Shown here one piece after another: positions 55,581-64,000 of a stretch of 64,000 bases of DNA. The position numbers and the translations under genes were made by a program. The stretch covers positions 62,001-126,000 of the forward strand of contig NZ_AEEC02000013.1 of assembly GCF_000300975.2 (NCBI RefSeq), given 5' to 3'. Numbering within the stretch: the stretch's first letter is position 1; each line of letters opens with the position of its first letter. Below the pieces are notes generated by a model that saw nothing but the letters and a program-made list of their open reading frames with translations, did not search any database and was not told where the DNA came from. This DNA comes from Herbaspirillum frisingense GSF30. Lineage in GTDB: Bacteria; Pseudomonadota; Gammaproteobacteria; Burkholderiales; Burkholderiaceae_D.

Positions 55581-55847
55581 ATGCCCAAGATCATTCGTCT
55601 CGGTGACGCCACCTCCCACGGTGGCAAGGTCACCAGCGTCAGCGCCTCACACTTCAAGGTCAATGGCATTGCCGTGGCCCGTGTAGGCGACCCTTGCAGT
55701 TGCCCGCAGAAGGGCCACGAGAATTGCACCATCGTCGAAGGCCATGCCCATCACAAGATCAATGGCGTCGCCGTCGCCTACGAGGGCCACAAGACCAGTT
55801 GCGGCGCGACCCTGATTGCCAGTGCCAACAACTTCAGCGCTCAATAG
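55581..55847 (+). CDS. PAAR-domain protein (T6SS spike tip)
   Basis: An 88-residue protein that sharpens the VgrG spike. The start MPKIIRLGDATSHGGKVTSV is the PAAR beginning. VARVGDPCSCPQKGHENCTI and VAYEGHKTSCGATLIAS hold the conserved Gly/Cys/His repeats and the likely zinc ligands (His13, His75, Cys79 region). AAAGGAAAT precedes it. It closes the vgrG-effector-immunity block and ends 9 bp from the convergent chemotaxis gene. Confidence 0.92.
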   Translation: MPKIIRLGDATSHGGKVTSVSASHFKVNGIAVARVGDPCSCPQKGHENCTIVEGHAHHKINGVAVAYEGHKTSCGATLIASANNFSAQ

Positions 55848-55856
55848 CGGATCGAC

Positions 55857-57461
55857 CTACGCATAGGCCAGCCGACCCCTCGTCGGCAACTCCAGCACCG
55901 CCAATCCCGGCGTCCCTCCTTCCAGCCTGAACACCGACACCAGCCGCGCCAGTTGCGCGGCCTGGTCCTGCAGCGACTGCGCCGCCGCAGCGGCTTGCTC
56001 TACCAGCGCTGCATTCTGCTGGGTCACCTGGTCCATCTGCACGATGGCCAGGTTCACCTGTTCGATGCCGGCGCTCTGTTCCTGCCCGGCTGAGCTGATC
56101 TCGTTGACCACGGCACCCACCCGCTGCACGCTTTGCACCACCTCCTGCATGGTCAGTCCGGCCTGCTCCACCAGCTTGCTGCCATCGCTGACCCGCTGTA
56201 CCGAGTCGGCGATGAGGCCCTTGATCTCGTGGGCCGCCGTGGCCGAGCGTTGCGCCAGCGCACGCACCTCCGAGGCCACCACCGCAAAGCCGCGGCCCTG
56301 CTCGCCGGCGCGGGCCGCTTCCACCGCTGCGTTCAGGGCGAGGATGTTGGTCTGGAAGGCGATGCCATCGATGACACCGATGATGTCCACGATCTTCCTG
56401 GAAGAATCGTCGATGGCTCCCATGGTCTTTACCACCTGGCTGACCACCTCCCCTCCCTGGCGCGCGATGTCCGAGGCCGAGCCCGCAAGTTGATCGGCCT
56501 GGCCGGCGTGGCTGGCGTTTTGCCGGACGGTGGCGGTGAGCTGCTCCATCGATGAGGCAGTCTCCTCCAGCGAAGCTGCCTGCTCCTCGGTGCGGGAAGA
56601 CAAGTCCAGGTTGCCTCGCGCAATCTCGCTGCTGGCCGTGGCGATGGTATCGGTGGAGACGCGCACCTGGCTCACGATCTCCAGCAGCCGGTCATTCATC
56701 TTCTTCAAGGCACGCAGGAGCATGCTGGTCTCATCGCGCCCATGGGCGTCGATGGCCGAGGTCAGGTCGCCGGCCGCCACGGTCTCGGCCACGCGCACAG
56801 CGCGGTCCAGGGGCCGGGTGATGCTGCGCGTGATCATCCAGGCGATGGCGGTGGCGGCCGCCAGACCGACGACGGCCAGCGTCAGCAGCAGCGCGCGCGC
56901 TTGCTGGTAGTTGTCCTCGACTTCGTCGCCCGCCCTTTTCATCATGTCGTGCTGCAGCTTGATGAGGGCGTCGGCGGCGCTCATGGTGGCGCTCTGTACC
57001 GGGCGCACTTCGTCGATGAGCACATCGATGGCACCCTCCTTGCCACCCTGCTGCACCATGGTCAGGACCTTGTCGCGTTTTTCCATGTAGGCCGTCTGGG
57101 CGCTGAGCAGCTTGCCCAGGGCGGCACGGCTGTCGGCGTCGGTAAGCAGGCGGTCCAGTTGCGCCAGGTCCTCGCGCACGGCCTTGTCGGCCCCGGTGAT
57201 GCGGTCGTACTCGCTCTTGATCTGTGCCTCCTTCTTGAGCAGCACGATGTTGCGTACCGAGCGCGCCACCAGGTTGAGCTGGTCGACAATGTCGCCGGCA
57301 ACCACGGTCTTGGGATACTTGTCGTGGATCACGTCCTTCATCTGGCCATTCAGCTGAGCCAGACGCACGATGCCGCTGGCGGCCATGGCCAGCATCAGTA
57401 CCATCAGCAGGCCGAAGCCCAACCACAGACGCACACGGATGGTGACGTTGGAAAGTTGCAT
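55857..57461 (-). CDS. Methyl-accepting chemotaxis protein
   Basis: A 534-residue receptor. A membrane helix at about residues 10-31, a four-helix-bundle periplasmic sensor (4[25 protein letters not shown] then [20 protein letters not shown]), a second helix at about 190-210, HAMP ([20 protein letters not shown]) and the cytoplasmic signalling hairpin with [20 protein letters not shown] then [20 protein letters not shown]. The C-terminus lacks a CheR-tethering NWETF-like end. It should feed ligand signals to CheA/CheW. The ligand is unknown. It is a single gene. Confidence 0.92.
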   Translation of the reverse strand: MQLSNVTIRVRLWLGFGLLMVLMLAMAASGIVRLAQLNGQMKDVIHDKYPKTVVAGDIVDQLNLVARSVRNIVLLKKEAQIKSEYDRITGADKAVREDLAQLDRLLTDADSRAALGKLLSAQTAYMEKRDKVLTMVQQGGKEGAIDVLIDEVRPVQSATMSAADALIKLQHDMMKRAGDEVEDNYQQARALLLTLAVVGLAAATAIAWMITRSITRPLDRAVRVAETVAAGDLTSAIDAHGRDETSMLLRALKKMNDRLLEIVSQVRVSTDTIATASSEIARGNLDLSSRTEEQAASLEETASSMEQLTATVRQNASHAGQADQLAGSASDIARQGGEVVSQVVKTMGAIDDSSRKIVDIIGVIDGIAFQTNILALNAAVEAARAGEQGRGFAVVASEVRALAQRSATAAHEIKGLIADSVQRVSDGSKLVEQAGLTMQEVVQSVQRVGAVVNEISSAGQEQSAGIEQVNLAIVQMDQVTQQNAALVEQAAAAAQSLQDQAAQLARLVSVFRLEGGTPGLAVLELPTRGRLAYA

Positions 57462-57703
57462 GGAATTCCCCCTGTTATCGTTTCATTGTCGGTAGGCAAG
57501 CAGGCTGGGCGACGTAACCGGAAAGCAAGGCGCGGGCAGCAGTCCGGTTGTGCCCTGCCTCTTCCAGCATAGAAGACGATGCAGTTGAAACCAAGCACGG
57601 CCTTGTTGCGGGCGGGCGCCGACAGGCCGAAGACTCAGGCGTCCCGACGCAACTCGGCGGGGAGAGAATGTGAAGGTGGAACGGGGACCGGGCGTGGGAT
57701 CGC

Positions 57704-58342
57704 TCAGTCGCCCAGGTCGATGGTCCCGGCCAGGCGGATGGCCGTCGGGGTTTCGTACATCGCCACCACCCAGGCCTGCTGGGCATCATCGGCATGCGCA
57801 TCGAGCGTGGCGGCGACGAAGTTGATCGAGGCCCGGTCGAGGCTGGCATAGGGGTCGTCCAGCAGCGTGAGCGTGGCGTGGGCGGCAAAGGCGGCCGCCA
57901 GGTAGACCTTGCGCTTGCTGCCGGTGGAGAGCATGAAGAGCTTCTTTTCCAGATGGGGCGTCAGCGACAGGCCCTCGGTCAGGGCCGGCAGCAGGCTATG
58001 GTCGAAGCGCGGAAACCGCGCGGCCATCGCCGCGAATACCTCCGCCGGCAACATCTGGTCGTAGGCCTCGGTACGCGGGTCGATGAAGAAGACCTGACGT
58101 CGATAGGCTTCGCCATCGCTGTCCAGGCGCATGCCGTCCAGTTCCAGAACCCCGTCGCGTGCCGGCATGAAGCCGCCCAGCAGGTTCAGCAGCGTGGTCT
58201 TGCCGCGCCCATCGCCGCCACGCACCAGCGTCACGCCGGAGGTGATGCGGGCCGAGAAGTCCTGGAACAGATCCAGACCGGGATAGGAAAAATTGAGGCG
58301 GGAAGCCAGCAGCAGGGCAGCACGATCAGCAGCTTGGGTCAT
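57704..58342 (-). CDS. Small ABC transporter ATP-binding protein
   Basis: 212 residues from the ATG at 58342; the longer frame to 58681 overlaps the next gene and is rejected. Walker A reads RGGDGRGKTTLLNLLGG, the signature LSTGSKRKVYLAAAFAAHA (LSxGxK instead of LSGGQ), and Walker B TLLDDPYASLD. It is short like CcmA- or bacteriocin-type exporter ATPases. No large permease is near. The adjacent 86-residue membrane protein is the only candidate partner and is probably too small. The role is unknown. Confidence 0.72.
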   Translation of the reverse strand: MTQAADRAALLLASRLNFSYPGLDLFQDFSARITSGVTLVRGGDGRGKTTLLNLLGGFMPARDGVLELDGMRLDSDGEAYRRQVFFIDPRTEAYDQMLPAEVFAAMAARFPRFDHSLLPALTEGLSLTPHLEKKLFMLSTGSKRKVYLAAAFAAHATLTLLDDPYASLDRASINFVAATLDAHADDAQQAWVVAMYETPTAIRLAGTIDLGD

Positions 58343-58365
58343 CGGATGGATTGGGTGAGGCCGTT

Positions 58366-58626
58366 TCAACGGCGTTGGCGACGGGCGGCTTGTCGTTCTG
58401 CTTCCTGGGCGGCGCGTTTCTCCTTGCGGGCATCGGCCAGCATCGCCAGTGCCAGCGCCAGTGGCGGATACAGGAGGATCAGGCCGCTCCAGTCGTGATC
58501 GGACAGAAACATCAGGGCCGCAATGCAGAGGTCGACGGCCATCAGCAACATCAGTGGCCAGCCCACGGGCGCACCAAGGAAGGTCTTCTGTCGCTTGTTC
58601 TTGAAATACAGGGCCATGCCGTTCAC
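58366..58626 (-). CDS. Small two-helix membrane protein
   Basis: 86 residues, or 83 from an inner ATG at 58617 (MALYFKNKRQKTFLG). Two hydrophobic helices at about residues 22-40 and 46-64 are followed by a strongly basic Arg/Ala tail. It is 23 bp before the small ABC ATPase and in the same operon. Hypothetical. Confidence 0.65.
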   Translation of the reverse strand: MNGMALYFKNKRQKTFLGAPVGWPLMLLMAVDLCIAALMFLSDHDWSGLILLYPPLALALAMLADARKEKRAAQEAERQAARRQRR

Positions 58627-58786
58627 CGTGCCGTGTTGTTCGCCGCGTGGCCGCCGCGCCGCGCCGGATGGGCGCTATCACTGGCCGGGATCATGTTGGC
58701 GATGGGTTGTCTCCTGCCCGCGATTATAGAAGATGTGAAGGATCAGGGGGCATGCGGCGGCAGATGTTCCCCGCAAGAAAACCTGC

Positions 58787-59251
58787 TTACATCGGCTTGT
58801 TGACCATCAACCAATACACCACGAGCAGTCCGCCGAAAGCGGGAAAGCCGAGCACAGTCCAGATTTTTTCCAAGCGCCAAAAGCGCGCCGGCAACTCAGT
58901 GCCCTGCCTAGCGGCGATCTGCGCCATGTCGCGCATCCGCAATTGCAGCCAGACGACCGGTAGCCAGCAGGCGCCAGCCAGGGCGTAGAGCGCAAGTGAC
59001 CAGATGATCCAGGGCGAATGCAAGGGATAACCCGCCAGGTGGATCATCCAGAAGCCCGACAGGGGCTGCACGATCACCGACGGCGTCGTGAACCACCAGT
59101 CGGCGCGTGCGACCCAGCGCGTGACCACGGCAATGGCCTGCACGTTGTGGCTGCGATTGACGAAGAACATGTAGAAGGCGGTGCCGAAGCCGGTCCCAAA
59201 CATGAACGTGGCCGAGATGATGTGTACCCACTTGATGGTGAGGTAGGTCAT
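58787..59251 (-). CDS. DUF2269 family membrane protein
   Basis: 154 residues from the ATG at 59251, preceded by AAAGGAATTTCC. Four membrane helices with the DUF2269 pattern KWVHIISATFMFGTGFGTAF, WFTTPSVIVQPLSGFWM and RFWRLEKIWTVLGFPAFGGL. Function is unknown. It starts 11 bp after the SDR-DoxX gene ends, so the two form an operon under the GbsR/MarR regulator. Confidence 0.82.
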   Translation of the reverse strand: MTYLTIKWVHIISATFMFGTGFGTAFYMFFVNRSHNVQAIAVVTRWVARADWWFTTPSVIVQPLSGFWMIHLAGYPLHSPWIIWSLALYALAGACWLPVVWLQLRMRDMAQIAARQGTELPARFWRLEKIWTVLGFPAFGGLLVVYWLMVNKPM

Positions 59252-59262
59252 GGAAATTCCTT

Positions 59263-60555
59263 TCAACGTAGGCGCCACATGACGCAAAAGAGAAGCAGCA
59301 AAGGCAGGTTCTTCGAGAGCGGCCCGAATGGGTGAGCCCAGAATTGCGGCAGAAAGACCGTCATCAGCAGCGTGTAACCCGCGACCAGGCCTATCTGCAC
59401 CGGCCACAGCACGCCATGCCAGCGACGGGCACGGACCAGTCCTGTCAACAGGGCCGTACCGAGCGCGGCATCGGTGAGGCTGGCGGTGGCCAGCACGAAC
59501 TCATGCAGCCTGGGCGGGATGGCGCATGCTGACAGCCAGGCATGGCTTTGTTCGTGTGGCCAGGCGAACCATGAGACATACGCGGTATATAGCCATAGCC
59601 AGGCGATGATCACGGTCAAGGCCGGATAGGCCCAGCCGGCGATGGCCGCTGGCCGGAGGGAGGGGGTGGCGAAACCGGCGGGATCACGTGGCGAACGGCC
59701 CAGAATCTGGCACATCATGCTGTTATCCGGACAGAGGCGACCGTCCTGGCTGGCCGCCAGCATGGTCAGCGGCTCCGGGGCGAGCATCGGCAGTCGCAGC
59801 CAGGCGCTGACGTGCGCGATCGGTTGCGCCAGGGCAAACGGCAAGTGGCCCAGCCAGGCAGGCGGCGCTCCCATGGCCTGACGCAGAAGGCTGATGTACT
59901 GCGCCAGGGTCATCTTGCGCGGGCCGGCGACGTCGATGCGGCGTGGCCAGGTCTCTCCGGCCAGCCGCATGCGCACGAGGGCCACGATCAGCGCCGCCAG
60001 GTCGTCCACGGAGATGGGTTGCACCGGCACGTTCGCGCCAGGGAGCAGCACGAGGGGCAGTGTGGCCAGTCCCAGGAACAGCTTGCTGCTGGCGCCCTGG
60101 GGACTGAAGACCAGCGAGGGGCGCAGGATGGTACAGGCGATATCCTGTGCGGCCAGCCACTCTTCTCCCCTTCCTTTGCTGGCCCAATATGCAGTAGGTA
60201 CGGTGCTGGCACTGCCCAGCGCGGAGAGATGGATCAGTGCGCAATGCCGCTTCCTGCATGCCGCGCTGAGGGCTTGCAGCATGGTGCAATGGAGTATCTC
60301 GAAGTCCCCGCTTCGCTTTTCGGCGATGATGCCGACGCAGTTGACGACGAGCTCGACCCCCTCCAGCATGGCCTCCCACTGGGCGGTGGTCGGTAATTGG
60401 GTGACGTCCACGCCGATCCATGGCGCGGTGCTTGCGGCGACCTCCTGTTCCGGCTGTCGACGACTGGCGCCGATGACCTCATGACCCTCTGCCAGCAATG
60501 CCTGTAGCGTGCACGCGCCGATGGCGCCCGTGGCGCCCAGAACCAGAATCCTCAT
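59263..60555 (-). CDS. SDR-fold NAD(P)-binding protein fused to a DoxX-like membrane domain
   Basis: 430 residues. The N-terminal 290 form an atypical SDR/NmrA-like Rossmann domain: MRILVLGATGAIGACTLQAL, LIHLSALGS, YWASKGRGEEWLAAQDIACT then ILRPSLVF. The last 130 residues have four hydrophobic helices (VIIAWLWLYTAYVSWFAWPH, ALGTALLTGLV, VQIGLVAGYTLLMTVF), the DoxX-like type. The fusion puts a nucleotide-binding domain on the membrane. The operator ATTTCTGT-N4-ACAGAAAT lies 28 bp upstream of the start. Substrate unknown. Confidence 0.85.
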   Translation of the reverse strand: MRILVLGATGAIGACTLQALLAEGHEVIGASRRQPEQEVAASTAPWIGVDVTQLPTTAQWEAMLEGVELVVNCVGIIAEKRSGDFEILHCTMLQALSAACRKRHCALIHLSALGSASTVPTAYWASKGRGEEWLAAQDIACTILRPSLVFSPQGASSKLFLGLATLPLVLLPGANVPVQPISVDDLAALIVALVRMRLAGETWPRRIDVAGPRKMTLAQYISLLRQAMGAPPAWLGHLPFALAQPIAHVSAWLRLPMLAPEPLTMLAASQDGRLCPDNSMMCQILGRSPRDPAGFATPSLRPAAIAGWAYPALTVIIAWLWLYTAYVSWFAWPHEQSHAWLSACAIPPRLHEFVLATASLTDAALGTALLTGLVRARRWHGVLWPVQIGLVAGYTLLMTVFLPQFWAHPFGPLSKNLPLLLLFCVMWRLR

Positions 60556-60583
60556 CGTCGTTTCTCCGAAAGTTTTGTCATTT

Positions 60584-60603
60584 ATTTCTGTAAATACAGA
60601 AAT
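60584..60603. promoter_or_regulatory. GbsR/MarR operator copy 1
   Basis: ATTTCTGT-AAAT-ACAGAAAT, a perfect 8-4-8 palindrome, 28 bp before the SDR-DoxX gene. The same arms and spacing recur at 61211-61230. Confidence 0.82.
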
Positions 60604-60655
60604 AATTCTTTAAAAAAATGCGAGATCTTCCGGTAAGGAGATCTCGCTTGATCAT

Positions 60656-61198
60656 TCAGGTCTTGTCGTCGGTGCTCAGCAGTCGCGCCACCTTGCCGCC
60701 CATTTTCAGGAAGCGCTTGAGCGTGGCAGGCGGAAGATGCTTGTAGTCGTCGTAGGAAGCCGTCAGCATCTGCAGGAAGTTCAGCGCCTCATCCATGCGC
60801 CCCTGCGCGGCTTTGCTCAAACTTTTGTCATGCCTGGCTTCGGAAGCGCAGTCGCGCAATACCGTCAAGGTCGGGTCGATCTCGCGCCGCTTGCGCTCCT
60901 CCACAATGGCCCGAAAGATTTCCCAGACGTCTTGCAGCGCCACGAAATGATCACGCCGGTCGCCAGCGAGATGAACAATGCGCACCAGGCCCCAGCTTTG
61001 CAGCTCCTTGAGACTGTTACTGACGTTGGACCGTGCAACATTGAGCGTTTCAGTGATTTCTTCCGCGTGCATGGGCTGGTCGGCCAGGAACAGCAAGGCC
61101 TGGATTTGCGCGACGGTGCGATTGACGCCCCAGCGTGTCCCCATTTCTCCCCAGTGGAGAACGTATTTCTGTGCGGTTGGGCCAAGATCCATTGTCAT
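60656..61198 (-). CDS. GbsR/MarR family transcriptional regulator
   Basis: A 180-residue winged-helix regulator. VNRTVAQIQALLFLADQPMH, EEITETLNVARSNVSNSLKE and LQSWGLVRIVHLAGDRRDHF are the GbsR-type helices and wing. A matching palindrome sits 12 bp before its start and another before the next gene, so it probably represses both itself and the SDR-DoxX-DUF2269 operon. The inducing signal is unknown. Confidence 0.88.
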   Translation of the reverse strand: MTMDLGPTAQKYVLHWGEMGTRWGVNRTVAQIQALLFLADQPMHAEEITETLNVARSNVSNSLKELQSWGLVRIVHLAGDRRDHFVALQDVWEIFRAIVEERKRREIDPTLTVLRDCASEARHDKSLSKAAQGRMDEALNFLQMLTASYDDYKHLPPATLKRFLKMGGKVARLLSTDDKT

Positions 61199-61210
61199 TC
61201 CTCTTCCGTT

Positions 61211-61230
61211 ATTTCTGTCATTACAGAAAT
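61211..61230. promoter_or_regulatory. GbsR/MarR operator copy 2
   Basis: ATTTCTGT-CATT-ACAGAAAT, 12 bp before the regulator's start codon, implying autoregulation. Confidence 0.82.
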
Positions 61231-61308
61231 TTTAGATAGCACTGCCGTGGCCGTCAACCTGATTGCGGGTCTGTTAATGACAGACGGGGAGACGGCATGA
61301 CGGACCAG

Positions 61309-61344
61309 AAAAATAAAAAACGGCCCCGGCAAAGCCGGGACCGT
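61309..61344 (-). terminator. Rho-independent terminator of the MFS gene
   Basis: On the minus strand ACGGTCCCGGC-TTT-GCCGGGGCCGT, an 11-bp stem with one G-A type mismatch, followed by a T-rich tail. Confidence 0.85.
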
Positions 61345-61388
61345 CGTTGTTTCAGTCAATCTCAGGGAAAACAGATCGCGCTTAAGGC

Positions 61389-62630
61389 TCAGTGTGCCGT
61401 GGCCGCCCCCGGCCACATCCGCACCACCAGGGCCAGCAGGGCCGACAGGGTTGCCAGGGCGACTACCGCGATCCAGCCCCACTGGGCCAGCGCCAGGCTG
61501 CCCAGGGCGGCACCGGCGGCCATGCCGATGAACATGCCTACGAACAGCACGGCATTCAGACGGCTGCGGGCGCCCGGTTCGATGCTGTAGACGATGGTCT
61601 GGTGTGCCACCAGGGTAGCCTGCACGCCGAGGTCGAAGCCGATGGCGGCCAGGGCCAGCAAGACCAGTTGACCCTGGGTCGAGAACCACGGTGCCAGCGC
61701 CATCGAGGCGAAGGCCAGGGCAGCCAGTGTCACGCCCAGACGGGTCACCAGTTCCGGACCTTTCTTGTCGGAAATGCGGCCAGCCAGGGGAGCGGCCAGC
61801 GCACCGGCGGCACCGGCCAGGCCAAAGGCACCGGCAGCGGCGCTACCCAGGTGGAAGGGTGCGCCATGCAGCATCACCGCCAGGGTCGACCAGAAGGCCG
61901 AGAAACCGACCGACAGCAGGCCCTGGGCCAGGGCGGCACGACGCAGGGCGCCATGCTTGCTGACCAGCGTACCCAGCGAGCCCAGCAGCGCGCCATACGA
62001 CAGACGCGAAGTCGGGTGGAAGCGCGGCAGGCCACGCCACGCGGCCAGGCCGACCAGGGCGATGCTGGCCGAGGCGCCCACGAACATGGCGCGCCAGCCG
62101 AAGTGTTCAGCCACGAAGCCGCTGACCACCCGCGAGAGCAGGATGCCCAGCAGCAAGCCGGTCATGACGGTGCCGACGATGCGGCCGCGATGCTGTTCCG
62201 GTGCCAGGGTGGCGGCAGCCGGGACGATGTCCTGGGCCATGGTGGCGGTCAGGCCGATGGCCAGACTGGCCGCCAGCAGCGTGCCTACACCCGAGGCGGC
62301 GCCGGCCAGCAGCAACGCCACCGTCAGGATGGCGGCCTTGATCAGGATGATGCGGCGGCGGTCGTAGCGGTCGCCCAGCGGTGCCAGCAGCAGGATGCCC
62401 AGGGCATAGCCGAGCTGGGTCGACATCGGCACCATGCCCACTGCGCGCTCGGAGGCGCCGATGTCATCGGCCAGCACGCCCAGCATGGGCTGCGAATAGT
62501 AGAGGGAAGCCACGGCCAGGCCGGCGCCAGTGGCCAGCAGGCCAATCAGGGCCGCCGACAGGCCATTGGCATGCGCGGCTGGCTGGCCGGAAACCGGGGC
62601 AGCGGTATGCGTCTTTTGAATGCTGTTCAT
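61389..62630 (-). CDS. Major facilitator superfamily transporter
   Basis: 413 residues from the ATG at 62630, preceded by ACGGAGTT; the frame open to 62771 lacks support. Twelve hydrophobic helices, with the MFS loop 2-3 motif LAPLGDRYDRRRIILI and LAGRISDKKGPELV in the second half. It resembles drug/H+ or sugar efflux antiporters of the DHA1 group. The divergent LysR gene probably controls it. Substrate unknown. Confidence 0.87.
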   Translation of the reverse strand: MNSIQKTHTAAPVSGQPAAHANGLSAALIGLLATGAGLAVASLYYSQPMLGVLADDIGASERAVGMVPMSTQLGYALGILLLAPLGDRYDRRRIILIKAAILTVALLLAGAASGVGTLLAASLAIGLTATMAQDIVPAAATLAPEQHRGRIVGTVMTGLLLGILLSRVVSGFVAEHFGWRAMFVGASASIALVGLAAWRGLPRFHPTSRLSYGALLGSLGTLVSKHGALRRAALAQGLLSVGFSAFWSTLAVMLHGAPFHLGSAAAGAFGLAGAAGALAAPLAGRISDKKGPELVTRLGVTLAALAFASMALAPWFSTQGQLVLLALAAIGFDLGVQATLVAHQTIVYSIEPGARSRLNAVLFVGMFIGMAAGAALGSLALAQWGWIAVVALATLSALLALVVRMWPGAATAH

Positions 62631-62750
62631 GATGGAACTCCGTAGGGTTTGTCTTGCGGCCGGCCCGGGAAACCCCCTCTTTGCCAGCGTTGGAACGGAT
62701 TCTCCGCCTCCTGGCTCGCATCCGGTAGTAGCGCACGCGGCAGAATTGTT

Positions 62751-62765
62751 ATACGTTAGCCGTAT
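62751..62765. promoter_or_regulatory. Candidate operator between MFS and LysR genes
   Basis: ATACG-TTAGC-CGTAT, an interrupted palindrome overlapping the LysR start codon at 62764. A LysR-type autoregulatory site is plausible. Confidence 0.35.
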
Positions 62766-63753
62766 GAGCAAGCCTATCCCCCCCTCCCCTGGCGCGTCCG
62801 ATCAGCCCAATACGGCCAGCTTTTCCGCGGCCGGGCTGACCGACCGCATCGAGCTGATCCAGACTTTCGTACGCATCGTCGATGCCGGCAGCCTGTCGGC
62901 GGCGGCGGCCCAGCTGGCCACCACCCAGCCCACCATCAGTCGTCGCCTGCAGACCCTGGAGCGCTCGCTGGGCGTACGCCTGCTGCAGCGTTCCACCCAT
63001 GCGATGAAGATGACCGAGGATGGCGAACGCTGTTATGAACGGGCCAAGGAATTGCTGGCCGGGTGGGATGAGTTCGAGAACGAGTTGCGTGGCGCCCGGC
63101 AGCATGCCGAAGGGACCTTGCGGGTGGCCGTGCCGCACGCCTTCGGCCAGGAGCAGCTGATCGGCCCGCTGGCGCAGTTCATGCGCAACCATCCGCGCAT
63201 CACGGTGGAATGGCTGCTGCACGACCGTGCCGCCGATTTCATCAGCCAGGGGATAGACTGCGCGATCCAGGTCGGTGAGGTGGCTGACCCCTCGGTGGTG
63301 GCGATCCATCTGGCCGAGGTGCCGCGCATGACGGTGGTCGCCCCCACCCTTCTGCAGGGACGGGCATTGCCGCAGTCGCCGGCCGAGCTGGCGGACCTGC
63401 CATGGATCGCCATTCCCGCCTTCTACCGCCGCGAAGTGACGCTGACCCACGCCCACAGTGGGGAGCGCAGCCAGGTGGCGTTCCGGCCCCAGCTGGTCAC
63501 CGATAGCCTCTACGCCCTGCGCAATGCGGCCATCGCCGGCATGGGCGCGGCCGTAGGTTCATCCTGGGTACTGTCCGAGGATGTGGCCGCCGGTCGGCTG
63601 GTGCAATTGCTGCCGGAATGGGAGCCGGCACCCCTGCCGGTCTCGCTGTTGTACCCCTACGCCCGCTTCTACCCGGCGCGCCTGCGCCACTTCATCGATA
63701 CCATGAAGGAAGCCATGCCCGGTGTGGTCCACAAGGCCGTCGGCCGGACTTGA
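62764..63753 (+). CDS. LysR family transcriptional regulator
   Basis: 329 residues from the ATG at 62764; the frame open from 62620 has no ribosome site. The helix-turn-helix is DRIELIQTFVRIVDAGSLSA then AAAQLATTQPTISRRLQTLE, followed by an effector domain. It carries an N-terminal tail of about 28 residues (PIPPSPGASDQPNTAS). It is divergent from the MFS transporter, the typical arrangement for an efflux regulator. Confidence 0.88.
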   Translation: MSKPIPPSPGASDQPNTASFSAAGLTDRIELIQTFVRIVDAGSLSAAAAQLATTQPTISRRLQTLERSLGVRLLQRSTHAMKMTEDGERCYERAKELLAGWDEFENELRGARQHAEGTLRVAVPHAFGQEQLIGPLAQFMRNHPRITVEWLLHDRAADFISQGIDCAIQVGEVADPSVVAIHLAEVPRMTVVAPTLLQGRALPQSPAELADLPWIAIPAFYRREVTLTHAHSGERSQVAFRPQLVTDSLYALRNAAIAGMGAAVGSSWVLSEDVAAGRLVQLLPEWEPAPLPVSLLYPYARFYPARLRHFIDTMKEAMPGVVHKAVGRT

Positions 63754-63781
63754 CCGGTAGCCGCCCGGCGGTCGGCCGATG

Positions 63782-64000
<219 letters not shown>

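Overview
The window looks like the replication-origin region of a Betaproteobacterium, most likely an Oxalobacteraceae of the Herbaspirillum type. This is judged from the DnaA/DnaN/GyrB proteins, the high GC content, the livGFKHM and czc gene styles, and the parS and DnaA-box landmarks. No rRNA, tRNA or CRISPR array was seen.

Left part (1-11.0 kb): the 5' part of mnmG (leftward), two parS centromere sites (990-1005, 1092-1107), a TSUP permease, then a leftward catabolic/transport block: mmsA-type aldehyde dehydrogenase, GMC alcohol oxidoreductase and a branched-chain-amino-acid-type ABC transporter (livG, livF, binding protein, livH, livM). A divergent LysR gene (11006-11890) probably controls it. 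LivF has Arg in place of the Walker A Lys.

Origin part (10.9-25.1 kb): eleven perfect DnaA boxes lie between 10954 and 20766. Two homologous modules (about 12108-12319 and 12988-13184) each have TAG-type trios, then a box, a weaker box 106 bp further on and an inverted box 158 bp further on. They flank a small [2Fe-2S] ferredoxin gene and are the best oriC candidates. AsmA, a LysR regulator, twin small-protein units with matching promoters and 3' elements, and a class II amidotransferase follow. Then come dnaA, dnaN and gyrB, each followed by a good terminator.

Accessory island (25.1-32.3 kb): AT-rich, leftward genes for a zinc-ribbon protein, a cytosine-C5 DNA methyltransferase, a small Cys protein, a sigma-70-like protein, a ParB-domain protein and a SNF2 helicase. 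This does not match a defence system I can name and is the best candidate for an undescribed system. An orphan 'mobile mystery protein A' regulator with a long inverted-repeat operator and gene debris lie beside it.

Right part (32.3-64 kb): a periplasmic binding protein with a degenerate-GGDEF/EAL c-di-GMP protein; a czcICBA heavy-metal efflux operon with a DUF4148 protein and czcRS-type two-component genes around a metal-box operator; a frameshifted XRE gene; a DUF445 protein; an acyl-CoA synthetase; a type VI secretion module (VgrG, lipase-like effector, two Tli4-like immunity paralogues, PAAR); a chemotaxis receptor; a small ABC ATPase; a GbsR/MarR regulator with matching operators before itself and an SDR-DoxX gene; a divergent MFS/LysR pair; and the 3' end of a CoA-transferase gene.
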